From assembly GCA_948567375.1 (NCBI GenBank), contig OX419761.1, forward strand, positions 49,230,501 to 49,294,500: a stretch of DNA of 64,000 nucleotides, written 5' to 3'. A program made the position numbers and the translations under genes. The stretch comes from Lunularia cruciata. Its lineage: Eukaryota; Streptophyta; Marchantiopsida; Lunulariales; Lunulariaceae. Below the pieces are notes generated by a model. The model saw only the letters and a program-made list of their open reading frames with translations. It had not been told where the DNA came from and did no database searches. Of this stretch, positions 1 to 12,394 are shown piece after piece; position 1 is the first letter of the stretch, and the number at the start of each line of letters is the position of its first letter.

Positions 1-6
1 TCACAG

Positions 7-997
7 GTTGTCCTTACTCCTGCGTTGAGCGTGCTCCGGATGTTTTCCAGTTTGCCTCCGATACGGGTTGTGCTCGTGCATCTAGACAAGGTATGCTGGT
101 ATATGTGCTACGGGTGTCGTTTACAATAAGCCTAATTCCTCTTTTTCTAGGAGATCCTCTTGAATCTGCTCTGAAAACATTAAGATTGTCCGCAGTAAGA
201 TGGTCCAGATATACTGTAACTTTTAGATCCAAATTGAAGTTAAATCATGGAAGTTTAGGGTTTTGGTTGATACTACTGAGCTAATCTTTTCACTCTAAGT
301 CACCTCATTAAGACCGCCTATTTTGCTTCATTTATTAGTATCATTACGTCGACGGCTCCAAGTTTTGAGTTTTGTTTGAATGTTCGCACACCTCTCAAAA
401 TAGAGTGAGGTCCACCGTTCAGACAAAGCTATTTCGAAGACAAGAAAGCTACATACTTGAAGAATTGAAAATAAAACATGCAATCCACTTATTTCCTGTC
501 TGTAGGTAAAGGAGGGGAGTATCATGTGCAACTTGCAGTGGGACAATGCCCAAGGAATTGTATTCACTACGTTACACCTGCTCAAAGAACGTTGTTGGAA
601 GAGCTTCTACAAAGGTTTGTCCCTCAGGCTTCAGTAAGGTCCGAGTGAAATCAAGGTCGTAGGCTTCTGTGATAGCACTTGTAAGCATGTACTTCATGAA
701 AAGGTGGCGAAAACTTCAGGAAGACAGGATTATTATCTTCGATACATCGCCATTCTACTTCTGTTTAGTATGATGTAGTCCATTTAACTCATGCCCACTT
801 ATCACTTCGACGATACGGTATCTCCCAAGTCATTGATTGCACGTCCCGTTTGCTTCAGTGCTATCGAAGGTACTGTCTATTCATATGAAGTGGTAACTAT
901 GGAGGGACTCATAGCAAAAGCAAATTTCGAAAACGGGAGATATCAGCCTCCGAAACGTAAGGCAAAAAGAACTGAACAATGGGTGGACTGGTTCTAA
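7..997 (+). CDS. C-terminal part of a plastid-type J-protein/[4Fe-4S] ferredoxin-domain protein (5' end outside window)
   Basis: I read three exons, 7-90, 506-614 and 859-997 (TAA at 995-997). All have GT-AG borders and phases that join without a break. The joined tail holds a ferredoxin-like module: CPYSCVERAPDVFQFASD, then a Gly-rich link, then LAVGQCPRNCIHYVTPAQ. This matches the two cysteine clusters, the AP.xF segment and the CPxxCIH(W/Y)V signature of the bacterial-type [4Fe-4S] domain that plants fuse behind a J-domain in chloroplast DJC proteins. The J-domain itself would lie upstream and is not visible. After the domain comes a charged tail (QPPKRKAKRTEQ) ending WVDWF. The likely role is an Fe-S cluster-binding plastid co-chaperone or redox protein; this is inferred from family only. 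The third exon rests on reading frame and a good acceptor (TTGCTTCAG), so its start is the least certain border. A stand-alone ferredoxin-like protein is the main alternative. Confidence 0.62.
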
Positions 998-2802
998 AGA
1001 AGTCCAACCTTCAGCTTCTAACTGACGAGACGATCCAGAAGGCAAACCACGTCCAGCATGACAGACGCACATCTCTTCTGTTTCTCTTTCCTGTTCAAGC
1101 TATGGATCCTGAAGTATGAGAGTAGATTAGTTGTTAGCCACATGGTTACAAATATCTCTGTAATTATAAATCCTTTGTGAATATTCAGCGTTACCTCAGC
1201 GTCAAGTCCGTTTGTCGGTGATTAGTTAGATAGGAAACCAAATTGCCACAAACTCACAAAAACCTTGCTGCATAGAGCATTGGTCTATATGTCAGTTTGG
1301 ACAGTCTTTGCCGGACAGAGTATAAAATTTGCCGATCTCATGTCCCTTCTGCATTGTGGAGGACAACAATTGCTGTATATTGGAAATGTGATAAAGCTTC
1401 TTGTAGCTGTAGGTGCCGAATTTAGTTTTGCTTACCTAGCAATTTCAAGTTGTTATCTTTGGGAGTTCCTGAGTTGGAATGTGGAACTCCTGATCTTCCT
1501 GTGCATTACAATTTCATCCTGTTCAACTCTATAGGGCATATGCAACAGAGCGTTATTTCCGCATGTGTGATTCGTCAACAAGTTTGTCATTCAACAGGGG
1601 AGATTGCTCAAATCAATTTCATGCATGCAAACTTTTACAAAATATATGTATCCTGATAGAGTCTTACTCTGGCTGCAGATGCTTTACTTTCATGCTTCCT
1701 ACACCAACAATAAGAGATGCATGATCTTTTCCCGAATGTAAGGGATAACTTCGCAATGTCCACCATTCCGTCCTTTACCACGTTGCACGTTCATGGATTC
1801 CGAGCTACAAATTCTAGTATCTCCAGCCAAAACTAGACTTCTATCTGCACCGAGTTGAACCAACGCGAGCCACATGAATACTAGCCGGACGAGCAACTCC
1901 GGAATTTGGAGGCACAGATCGTCCACATTTCAACGAGGAGACGTGATGGACCTTCCATGCGTAGCTTCCCGGATCCCCAAAAGTAAAGCAGAAATTCAGT
2001 ACAAAACCAAATTGAACTCAACGTATCTTCCATGCGTAATATGAGACGTGATGGACCTTCCATGCGACCCTTCCTGGATCCCCAAAAGTAAAGCAGAATA
2101 TGAGTGCAAAACCGAATTGAACTCAAAGTATCTGCAAGCAACCTCTGTACTCCGCGTCCGGCAAGCGGAATTTACGTCCGAAAAGACACCGTACGTGGTA
2201 GTCCTGCCTGAGGAGAGACCCTCAAAAGTGTGGACCCGCAACGAGGTTCAAAGAACGCGATCGGCACTGAGTGGACGGAATGTAAGCTCCATTGCTGGAC
2301 AGGTACAGCAACCGGTCGTAAAGTACAGAGCTCGGGAAGACGTTGAGAAGAACCCGTAAAGTACAGGGGATCCATCGGGTTCTACAGGAATTTACGAGAA
2401 GCCTTCGGAGCCACTTGCCATCTTTGAGAAAACTCAAGAATATGCCTGCACACTCACCTATCCTAGTCCCCGACGGCAGTTCTTTAAACGCCAGGAGTCC
2501 TAAAATTCTACCGTCAGGGACTCGCCGGTACTCTTCTAGCACCGGTACAGTACCTCCGGGTCAAGGATCTGCGGCTGCCGCAAATGTTAATGGGAATCGC
2601 TTTGAACGCAAATGGGGATTTAGCACATCTTCGTGAGTACGGGTGGTGGTTCCAGGTCGTGGAGTGTCCAGTAGGGGTTCAAAGGGAGACTTTGTGGGCA
2701 GTTACGGGACCTGGCACTGTGCCAGAAAAGAATCAAAGGGACAAAAATGAATAGGACGTAAAGAGACTTTACCGCAAGAGCTTAAAATCAAAGGTCAAGA
2801 AA
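998..2802. other. 3' flank and intergenic DNA, no gene recognised
   Basis: This follows the stop codon of the ferredoxin-domain gene. Open frames of 60-106 codons on both strands are overlapping and resemble no family I know. The only structure is the 105-bp tandem duplication listed separately. Confidence 0.5.
1938..2147. repeat. 105-bp tandem duplication (two copies)
   Basis: A block starting GAGACGTGATGGACCTTCC at 1938 recurs at 2043 with roughly 85-90 percent identity through GAACTCAA(C/A)GTATCT. The copies differ mainly by point changes. Neither lies in a recognised gene. Confidence 0.85.
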
Positions 2803-2945
2803 GACGACCGCGTTGAAAAAATGAAGGATGGGAAGACCCCATCATGCCGTACAAGGGAGAGATCAAAATGGTAAAATGGGGCTAGACCCCGTAGCTTAAA
2901 ATAGTGTTTACATATGCCCCATTGTGGCTAAGCCCTAGAGCTTAG
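2803..2945 (-). repeat. Dispersed core repeat, copy 1 (minus strand)
   Basis: Read on the minus strand this contains TTAGCCACAATGGGG, then TAGCCCCATTTTACC, then CTCCCTTGTACGGCATGATG, GGGTCTTCCCATCCTTC and CGCGGTCGTC. The same blocks in the same order recur at 21300, 22881, 43942, 60621 and 62532. It encodes no protein. Confidence 0.85.
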
Positions 2946-3235
2946 AATATGTTTACACCTTAGTAAATTGGAGCGTGTTTCAAATTCTTTTGTGGGTTTG
3001 ATTAGTGATGGCTCATGTATGAGTCTAACTCATAATACACATCAAAATGAAGATTAGGTGCCTGGAGGAACCCAAACATGCCACACGTGCTGGAACTGGA
3101 GTGGCATGTGTGGTAATGAGTTTGAAATCTTGAACCTTATCCTAAGGCAAAATACTTAGGGGGCAGAAGTTTGTGGCAAGTGATTTCTCTTGAGACTAGA
3201 TTCTTCTTGGTGAGACAAACACATAGTGCACATTG

Positions 3236-3448
3236 ATGGATCTGATTTGGCATGCTAGCATTGAGGTGAACTGGAGTTAAGTAAAATTAGAGAGTGCAAT
3301 CATTGGAAATTTGGAGCCAATTTAAAATTTTGTTGGATCTGATTTGGCATGCAAGCATTGATTTGGCATGCTAGCATTGAAGTAAACTGAGGTGAATTGG
3401 AGTTAAGTAAAAATTGGAGAGTGCAATCATTGGAAATTTGGAGACAAT
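3236..3448. repeat. Diverged tandem duplication of about 100 bp
   Basis: The block GGATCTGATTTGGCATGC followed by AGCATTGA.GT.AACTGG and GAGAGTGCAATCATTGG occurs at about 3236-3325 and again at 3333-3448. The second copy has a further internal 23-bp duplication of TGATTTGGCATGC(A/T)AGCA. Confidence 0.8.
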
Positions 3449-6400
3449 TTTAAGTTTTGATTTTTATAAATAAAATTCATTGAAATGCACATTGAAGATC
3501 CACCTCCTCTATCAATCTCACCCATTGATGTTAATACCAAATTTGTGTCTATCCCTCTTATTCTCATATCCTCTAAATCAATTTCTCACTCTCCTTCTCA
3601 TCTACCATTTCAATCTAGGTGGTACTCCTATCTCGGTGGGTTTTACTCTCGTGTCATTGCCAAACATCTCAATGGATTTTATGACAATGTCATTGCAAAA
3701 TATCGGTTTCCAAGCTTTGTTGAAAATAGTATCTTATTTTCCTTCCATCCCCTCTACCCCTTGATGCAATCAATGACAAGTTCAAGAGACCCAATACAAC
3801 CTCTATGAACAATGCAAAATCAAAAGCAAAAGCAAAAAATGAAGAGTTAAACAATAGATTTAGGATGGTTAGTCATCACCATGCCTAAATTCTAAACAAT
3901 TTGGAGGATTTTCAACTTTTTTGCCTATAACATGAGGCATTGCAAAAAACTGATATAGAAGAGCACAATATTTAGAATGATCGCCCCTTATCTCGTGAGG
4001 TTTAAGAGAGGATTTCCCATGGGTATGAACAGAATGTGATTAAAGAAGAAGTGGCAAACATGTATGACTTTCTACAAGTCTGGAAGAGATTTTAAGGACA
4101 AGAGCACAAGGGAAGGTTTGACAAAGAGGGACATTTAAAGGGATGGAAAACAACAGAGGATAAACTAAATCATACATGCACTCTTTTTCATCATATGAAC
4201 ATAATGTTCAAGAGTAGAGCAAACATTGCTCCCTTGCATTTGTTACTTTGGGTTTATATAATACAATGGACATCATTGAATTGCATGACAATGGAGAGGA
4301 AAAAAAGCCAAAACTTACCTTGATGAAAATGCGTATGAAGATGATACAAGGGAAGACAGTCCTAAATTCAATCTCTAATACGCCAAAAATTGATCCATTT
4401 GATTTTAAACTTTCAAGTGCCTAAGGTAATAAAAATTGCAATGGTGATAGGCAAGGGATGCAAGAAGAGTGTAGCATATAGCAACCTTCCTAGTATGTTC
4501 CAAGCTTGTTGTCAAACATTCATGAGAATGATCCCATGGAAGAAATTGCAATTGAGGATTTTACCATTGTAGAGACAAGAGACCAAGAAGGAGAAAGAGG
4601 AGAGAAAGCAAGAGTCTGTAGAGGTGAGTCCTACAAGAGGAGGAAGGTGTGGAAACGGAATTCAAAGATGATACCTCCCATTGCAACATTCTCCCAAGAT
4701 TTTACTAACCAAAGGAAATGGAGTGCCAAAATGTTAAAAGTAAGAGAGACTAAAGATGGAGAAGCATCGGGCCAAAGTTAAAGCAAAAAAATCATCCAAT
4801 CTAAGAAATATGAGTTGGAGAAGATTGTCCATAGTGAACTGTAAAGAAAAATGTAAGAAACTTTAATTCAAGGAGAACCTTCTCTTCTACTAGTGCATCA
4901 TGTGTTATGTCAAGCAAATTTCAACTAATATAAGCCAAGCACTACTTGTGTGGAGTGTATAAAATCTCATTCTACTACTTGCTCCTATACTTCATGAACA
5001 GTTATAACAAAAGAGGCCATTGATAAACACTCTATCTAGTTCATATAATCAATAGGTACTTGATAGAAGATCAAACTCTCTTCTTTGGAAAATGATCAAA
5101 AAGACTCACTCATTGTGAGTCCTTCTATTTTTCATAGTATTAGCAATCAATCAAATATCTTGACAACAATAAAATATCAATAATCACATAATGTAACAAA
5201 ATGCAATCAATCATCAACAATTAACTAACATGACAAAACAAATTGAAAATATGATAAAAAGCTAGTCAGTTTCTACAATCATAACCATGGACACAAGAGT
5301 GCAAAATGGATATGAGAATTATATATTTATATAATTATTTTACATTTTTATATTTTATATTTTTATATTATATACTAAAAAAGATGAGTTTGATCCTAGC
5401 TTAGAATGAACACTAGCAATATGCTTAACAAATGCAAGTCAAAAGTTGTTTTGTCCTCAGATGTTGAAGGTTGCATTTGGAGAAGAAACCTTTTCTTCTT
5501 CTTTGAGCATCTCCACTTTTAATTAATTGAGCATGTGGCCTCCGATCAGCCATGAGTGAGGCTTTTGATAGGCTAAAAAATTATAGTAAAGTAACTCGGA
5601 AGCATCACAAAGCTGATTGGTGTAACCATAAATGGATGAAAAATATATTAGAATTTTTGTGGGTTTTGATTCAAAATATGTTCAAAATGATTTAAATATT
5701 AAACCTTCCAAGGATGACCCTTTGGTCCAATTGGTCCAAAGGCTTGACCCAAACTCTTTAGGTCTTTTTCCTATAAAGTTCTTTCGTGTTTGAAAGTGTT
5801 TATGTACCTTCAGGCCCATAGACACATAATGCGCATGGAGTGCTTTATATTTATATATATAGTGGGATGGATGGTATCTTCTATAAATATATGTGTTTCA
5901 TGGCACAATATGGGTCCGTGATAGTCTTATATGCTCTAATGTTGCATCCATGCGCCTAATGATGAGTGCATTGAGTGATCAACATTGGACAATATCTCCA
6001 TAGTAGTTCCTACTTTCTATCATGGAGAGGGGGTCTCAAATGGCAATTGCTAATCCATCATATAGTTACATACTATAATCTCTCAAATGGTATGAAGTCC
6101 ACTCCTTAGTGAGAAACTCAATAACATAGCAAGTATCAGCTCTAAATCTATATAAGAGATCTACCAAGCTCTCACATGACAAAGTACAGAAATCCACTAT
6201 GCTAGTATGATAAGGAATAATTGCAAGAGGATAGATAGCACCATGGGGATGCTTTGCACTATATGGAAGGTATAACCTATCAATTATCAATATAGCATGA
6301 AGTTAGAGATCCAAAGGTAGTAAATGCATTATGAGGTCTATGTGTGAACTCTCTCTAATGGCCTGATACCCATCTAGATCATCAAGCACTCCCATGAGGC

Positions 6401-6910
6401 ACTCTCATTGTGTACTCCCTTGGGTAAGAAACCATAAGCCTATATGTCCTTGAGGAGATGCTTCCAATCTACTCTCATGCTATCTATCCAAATGAGAACC
6501 TCAAAGTGTGACACACAATACTCCATGCACCTTCTAACTCATGGCCATGATACATATCTAAAAGTACTCTTGGCTCTATAATATACCCAATCATGCTATT
6601 GTACCAAGTTCAACAACTAGAAGCCGAGATGATTACTATCCTACATAATATCCACAAGATAACTAATATCTAAAACTAGAATCTTCCTCTACCTCTCATG
6701 AGCATAAACAATATCAGGAATGAACTCCATAGTAAAACTCATCCTCTATCTCAACATACTCAGTCTAGAGAGCTTGCAAAATACTATCATACTCCTCTGT
6801 TGTAGCCACTCAATCTACTCCGAGGTATGCACAAATGTGGATGAGGGTGCAAGAGCATCTCCAACTTGTGGTCTATAGGCAAGAATGTCCATGTTGGGCA
6901 TCAACACACT

Positions 6911-7040
6911 AGGCTCTCCAAGTAGATCAAGATCTATTTATGTTGCCGATGAATGTGTCTTTCTCTCAACATGCTCTACCCTTAGGCTCTCCAAGTAGAT
7001 CAAGATTTATTTTTGTTGCCAATGAATGAGTGTGCCTCTC
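6911..7040. repeat. 73-bp tandem duplication
   Basis: AGGCTCTCCAAGTAGATCAA begins at 6911 and again at 6984. The following GTTGCC(G/A)ATGAATG segment is also shared. Confidence 0.8.
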
Positions 7041-7540
7041 AATAGGATACAATATCTTTAACTCACCCATTTAAGATCCTTAAGTGACCTTCTCTATACT
7101 ATTGGTCTATGTCTTGTGATTGTTGATATCTACACTATTGGTATGAATCCACCTATATACATGAATCCAAGAGGATTTGGTCATAACTCATGTACAAAAG
7201 CAATCTCTTCCTCAATTTACTTGTCTAGTGCAATCCTCACCTGATCTAGACTCCTTTGGATCTAAACTAATTGAGCTTGGGTCCTCTCCAACCTCTCTAT
7301 ACTAAGAATAAACTCCATCATATAAGAACTCTCCTGAATCCTATAGGCCTCAACCATCATATAAGACCTCTCTTGAATCCTATAGCCTCAACCATCAAGC
7401 CATGATCGGTCAACTCTAAGTCTAACACATCTAGCCTCTAATTAAGAACATGCTCTCTCTCCCCTAAATCTACCTCTCTCTCATGTGCCTTGATCTCTCC
7501 TAGCTCAATACCCTTAGGGGTCTCTCTCTATCTTGGTCCA

Positions 7541-7797
7541 AGGAAGAGTGTTTCTCTTCTAACTCCATGTCCACTCTCTTAGCTCCAACATCTAACTCAT
7601 CATCCTTTAGTGCATATGCCACTCAAGGAAGGGTATGGCTCCTCTAACTCAATGTCCACTCTCCCAACTCCAACATCTAACTCATCCTCTTGAGCATGTA
7701 TATCATTCATCTTTCTCACATGTCCATCACTCCTCAAAGACTCTTGGAAGGTACCTAGAGCATGTATATCACTCATCTTTCTCACATGCCTATCACT
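7541..7797. repeat. Two adjacent imperfect tandem duplications
   Basis: The segment CAAGGAAG(A/G)GT...CTCCAACATCTAACTCATC lies at 7541-7606 and 7624-7689. Immediately after it, GAGCATGTATATCA(T/C)TCATC with CTTTCTCACATG lies at 7692-7731 and 7757-7797. Confidence 0.75.
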
Positions 7798-10582
7798 TGT
7801 TTGAGACTCTCTCAAGCAAACACGCAAACCACATCTCCTCTCATGGGGATATCAACATGCACAATATGGGGATGAAGCTTTGGGCACAAAAAACTAAACA
7901 CTAAATATAGGAAAATGCACAAATGATTATCAACATCAAAAATTGTAATTAAATATAATCTCTAAATTGCATATGTACATCTATTCAAAATATAGGGATT
8001 CAAAACATATGGATATAAACTAGAAAGAGAACATAGCATTCTCATGATGATAACCTACACTCTCATTATTATCATCATGTGCCTCCTTCTACTCCTCTCT
8101 CTCATATCTAAAGTCCTCCTCATCCTCTACAATTCTCTCATACCTCATCTCACCTCATCCTCACCAATGATACCACTCTCAAGGAATAGATTGTGTGCGT
8201 ATATGCCTTGCAAATTTTTGCTTGAATCTACACCTATCCGGATAGTGGTACTACCTCTATAAGACCACCAAGTTAGCATCATCAGATCTACAATCAATAG
8301 CCTTGGCAATCTTAATCTTAATATGAAGGATAGTATGTCCATGAACCACCTTTGGTCTCCTAAAAGGAATAAACAACAAAGTTACCATCTAAAAGAAAAT
8401 TTTCCAAGCCGGATATGCACATGTTGGGCCAAGTATCTCTTAGCAATGACATCTTGCACTAGAACCAATCTTGAACTAAGGTCTATGGAACTATCCTCTA
8501 CCTAGTTGTTGTCCACCTTGACAATGCAACCGCTTCCTTGATGAGGTCTACTTATAGCATAAAGGATCTCCCACCAATCATTTTGATGTGAGATTTTCTA
8601 TCCCAAGTGCAAAAAAACTTAATGCATGTTAGAACCTAAAAGCCAAAATAGAGGACAAGCCAAAATGGTTAAAAACATTTAGCAAAACCCACTAAAACCA
8701 ATATGTATAAGTATACAACAAGTATGCACAATATGCAGAAGTATAAAACAAGTATGCACAATCAGAACTTTGGTATAGGTAGGCAAAAGGTATGGTACGC
8801 ATAAGCAAAACTTCTTGTATGCATAGGAAATGTGGTTTGCATAGGCAAGAATGTGGGTATGCGTAGGAAATCAATTTTGCACAAGCATAAGATTTTTGCA
8901 TAAAACTCATAATTTTGGATTTCAATTAGAATTTCAGAAATATTCACATATGGGTGTTGGTACTCCATGCCAACTGCCATCTTCAGTCCTAACATATCCA
9001 AGTCTAACATACACATGTCCTCCCTTAAGTTTATGATGCTCACTTTGTCTAACCAACACTAGTTTATGATTGTCATACTATCCTTCATCTAATGGAAGTT
9101 GATGAGCCAAGATCCCTCCTCCGTGTCACCCATGTTCTCTTCTTCAAAGCTCCTAACATAGTATTTATTCTTGTAATCATGATGATTTGAATGTTTGCCA
9201 ATGCCAATAAAACCCTAAAACATTGTGTGACATAGATCCTTTTGTTTGTTGCATTGACCCTTCTTTCTATTGCATAGATCTCTTTTGTTGTGTAGACCTC
9301 TTCCTCTCACCTTGTGTTATGTAGACCCACTCCTTGTGCTACTTCAATTCACCTTAAATCAAAATCCCCAAGGTTGTACAAACCACTCTCAACCCTAATT
9401 TAGAATTTTAAAACTTCTCTCCTCTCTAAAAAAATTGCCTAAACACTTTTTCCTTCTATTGTATAGACCTTCCAAGATTATGAAAATTCCTAATGCTATA
9501 CAAGACCCTTTCATTTTCTACTATGCAAACCTTGCAAGCTTTTTGAGAAATCCTTCAGTTCCATAAGACCCTTAAACCATGCTTGCTCTCTAAAGAAAAA
9601 CACTCAATGACCCTTCTTTCTCAAAGATTCCTCAACAAACTCAAACTCCTTAAGACACTCAAACCCTTACTCCTATGTGCGTGTAGAAATTTTTCTCCTC
9701 TCCACTCTACAAATCTCATAATTTGTGCTCCATTTTATATTGTGCTCCAATATAGGCATAAATCTTCTTTGGTTTCTAATTTTTAGGCCCAATGATATCA
9801 CTAAACACTTCTATGAACGAGATTCTCCAAATATGGCTTCCCACACTCAAATGTGGCTTTCCACTCTTTGAAAACTACTATAGGTTTATTTATTTATGAA
9901 CCTAACTAATTTATGAATAAGCTTACCTATGAATATAACTAAATGTCTAAGTAAATAAGTGAAAATCTCAACAAAAATGTATAAATATATTCAATTTCAA
10001 TATATAAAAATTCCTTTAGAAGGTGATATTGCCTCCTCATTGGACACCCGTAGACCTCCATAGGGATTTGCAGTTGGTGATTCTAAGATCTCTCTCCAAA
10101 ATGGAAGGTGTTCACACCACTATCCTAACACTAACCATGCATATTTGATTCTTAACCTAGGTACATCAAAGTGTGAAAAACCAAATCCCTGAATATTCTA
10201 GTCAACTAAACCTTTGGATACCAAAGTGTGAATACCCAAACTTGCCTATTCCAATCAAATAAAATTGCATACACTAAACTATGAACACCCACTCTTGCCT
10301 ATTCCAATACCCTAACCTTGCATATACCTAAGTGAATACACCCACACCAAATTTTCCAATCACCCACCTATTTATGCCCCAATATGTACACACAAACCAG
10401 CTTATTCTACATGGTGCACACCCATACCATAGCACAAATATATACAAGAGCATACCAAAGTATAGATTATTAAGTTTATCTTGTATCATACAAGGAACCA
10501 CTTAGTCTCTTGTTGAAATCCAAACATTTCTCCATAACATTTGCTCTTAAAAACCCACTATCCATATGATCATCTTGGTTCC

Positions 10583-11590
10583 CATCATCTCTTTCATCAA
10601 CTAAATCTCCTCCTTGAATCCCAAAGTGCTACAATTTTCTATCAAGAAGTTATGCAAAATAATACAAGTTGATATCCATTTCATGAGATATGCATTTCTA
10701 CTTCTATTATTTAGCTAAACCCTTAACTCTTATAACAAATACCACCTAGAATTGAGAACTCCTATACAATGTTTTTTATTACTTGGGTGTGGGACAAACA
10801 TTTGTTGAAGTCCCGTTGGTTTTCTATACAAGCTATTTTGAAGATTGGTACCAAATGCAACATCAATGTGTACCTAGAATCTACAAGCAAATATTTGTGG
10901 TGGTCAGAAGAGTTTCATGTGCCTCTCTAATTAAGATCTGTCTAGAGAGCGTACTTCTTCAAAGATGTTATGTAATGACATTAGCCAGACATCCTTGACA
11001 CCAATAAAATCATGAAACCGATCAACATCAATCATCAATGAAGATCCAATACAAGAAGACAAATTATATTGCAAGGAAATAAAGCAAATGCCCTAAACAA
11101 GTTGTGCAAACAAGCTAGTGATGATCCAATGAGTGATGATCTTTGTGAGTCTTACCTTGCGCAAAATGAAGCACCCTTCTTTGGTCATCATAAATTACTT
11201 GGCCATTTAGTGAGTAGGATCACTTCCTACTATAATATGTTTCACCATCTATCTCGGGTCTTTGAGCAAGAGGGAATATAGTCCCATCTACCAACCCAAC
11301 ACATCTTGAGAATCCTTTCAATGCAAAGGCAGATGAGATTTGGGATCTCTCTTCTATGTCTAGTCATTGAACGTCTTTTGACATGGTGTATAATATAGCC
11401 TCTATCAAGCTCCTTATAAATATTTTGGTAGAGCTTACACTTACCCTCCAAAAGTACACTTCTTGTGAGTATTGAAGTGCCATTCCCATTGTGTCCAAAG
11501 CAATCAAGAGCCACTTCTACTTGAAACCAATGATCTTTTATGATTTCCACTAAAGTGAAAAAGGATTTGATATCCATACACATTAGCATA
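10583..11590 (-). pseudogene. Degenerate PIF/Harbinger-type transposase (HARBI1-like)
   Basis: Minus-strand translation in shifting frames gives the landmarks of the plant PIF/Harbinger DDE transposase in the correct order. About 11460-11540 reads VEVALDCFGHNGNG, matching the Q.AVAL..LGH.GNG helix. About 11240-11310 reads GFSRCVGLVDGTIFPLA with RPEIDGETYYSRK just after it, the block carrying the first catalytic Asp. About 11163-11222 reads YSLNGQVIYDDQRR. About 10631-10684 reads MKWISTCIILHNFLIEN, the family's W-I-x-x-C-x-I-L-H-N-F C-terminal signature. Several frameshifts and stops separate these pieces, and the middle with the second and third acidic residues is scrambled, so it is inactive. 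Terminal inverted repeats and the 3-bp target duplication were not found. The open frame at 11617-11835 (-) may be more of its N-terminus or of the linked Myb-like gene, but I see no motif. Confidence 0.8.
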
Positions 11591-11913
11591 AATATGTGAG
11601 GACCGAGAACATGAAATTACTTTGCAACAAAAGCAGAGGAACTATCAGTTTTAATTCTTGGGCTAAGATATCTCCTACTCTGAACAGATTCGCACCACTT
11701 TACAAAAAAATCAATTTTCAGAGTGTGGCATTGCTTTTTCATTGTCTTCGAAGCGCCATCTAACCCATTCAAACTGAAATCATTTAATTCATCCTTGAAT
11801 CCATCCATCTCCAACTTGAGAGTGTAGGGCATCATTTTCTCAATTTCCCTTACTCAGCTGCTTGCGACTCCTAATCTTAGGATTATTCTTCGCATCATAG
11901 GAAGTTGAGCACC

Positions 11914-11941
11914 GGGGGGGGGGGGGGGGGGGGGGGAGGGG
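11914..11941 (+). repeat. Poly-G tract (23 G, then A, then 4 G)
   Basis: Positions 11914-11936 are all G, followed by A and GGGG. It is an extreme homopolymer in otherwise ordinary sequence, about 450 bases upstream of the ClpR4 start codon. Confidence 0.95.
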
Positions 11942-12394
11942 AAGCAGCAGAAATATTGACATGCAGACGAGCTGAAATTTCTCGTGGGAGTGTTCACATG
12001 TTGATTCTTGGCTAAACTCCCAAAAATCCCCTGGACTTCATAAGTGTCTACATACCTTTCAAATATAGTTTCATTATTACACTAATGAACGCTTAAAGAC
12101 ACCTGATCATCTTGTAACCTGTAAAACTTTTGTGTTTGTTCAGCTAAACTCCGCGGACTAAAAATCACACTCATTACCCTCCATACACCGACCATAAAAC
12201 TTTTCGGGACGAATTTCCGAAAATGTTTACGGACCCGGAAAAACCGATTTGAACCCCACAGTAGCAGCAGCCTTCTTCGTTCGTTCAGTTCGTATTCGCT
12301 CGTGCTATCCTTTCCTGTTCCTCCCTCTCTTGTGTTAAGAGGAGAAGTGTGTCATTCTCTGCTCCTGAAGGAAACGCGAGTAAACGGAGTAGAT
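11942..12394 (+). promoter_or_regulatory. Upstream region and 5' UTR of the ClpR4 gene
   Basis: This is gene-free DNA leading to the ATG at 12395. From about 12180 it becomes GC-richer and pyrimidine-rich (TTCTTCGTTCGTTCAG, TTCCTGTTCCTCC), as usual for a plant leader. No TATA box stands out. A frame open from 12302 runs into the coding frame, but the 12395 ATG is preferred because it begins a typical transit peptide (MATARC). Confidence 0.45.

Larger units (their letters stand above)
2946..10560. other. AT-rich repeat-derived tract, no intact gene
   Basis: Composition drops sharply in GC compared with the gene-bearing flanks. Open frames are short and overlapping. The 3480-4790 part contains short lysine- and glutamate-rich frames that could be retroelement gag debris, and 6.0-8.6 kb holds minus-strand fragments that look protein-derived. 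I could not assign either to a family. Local tandem duplications are listed separately. Confidence 0.5.

Noticed and set aside
8145-8640. Minus-strand fragments that briefly looked like a hAT transposase dimerisation region
   Set aside because: Only a DWW and a few loosely placed residues agree, and the diagnostic Cys-Glu-Arg-Asn-Trp segment is absent.
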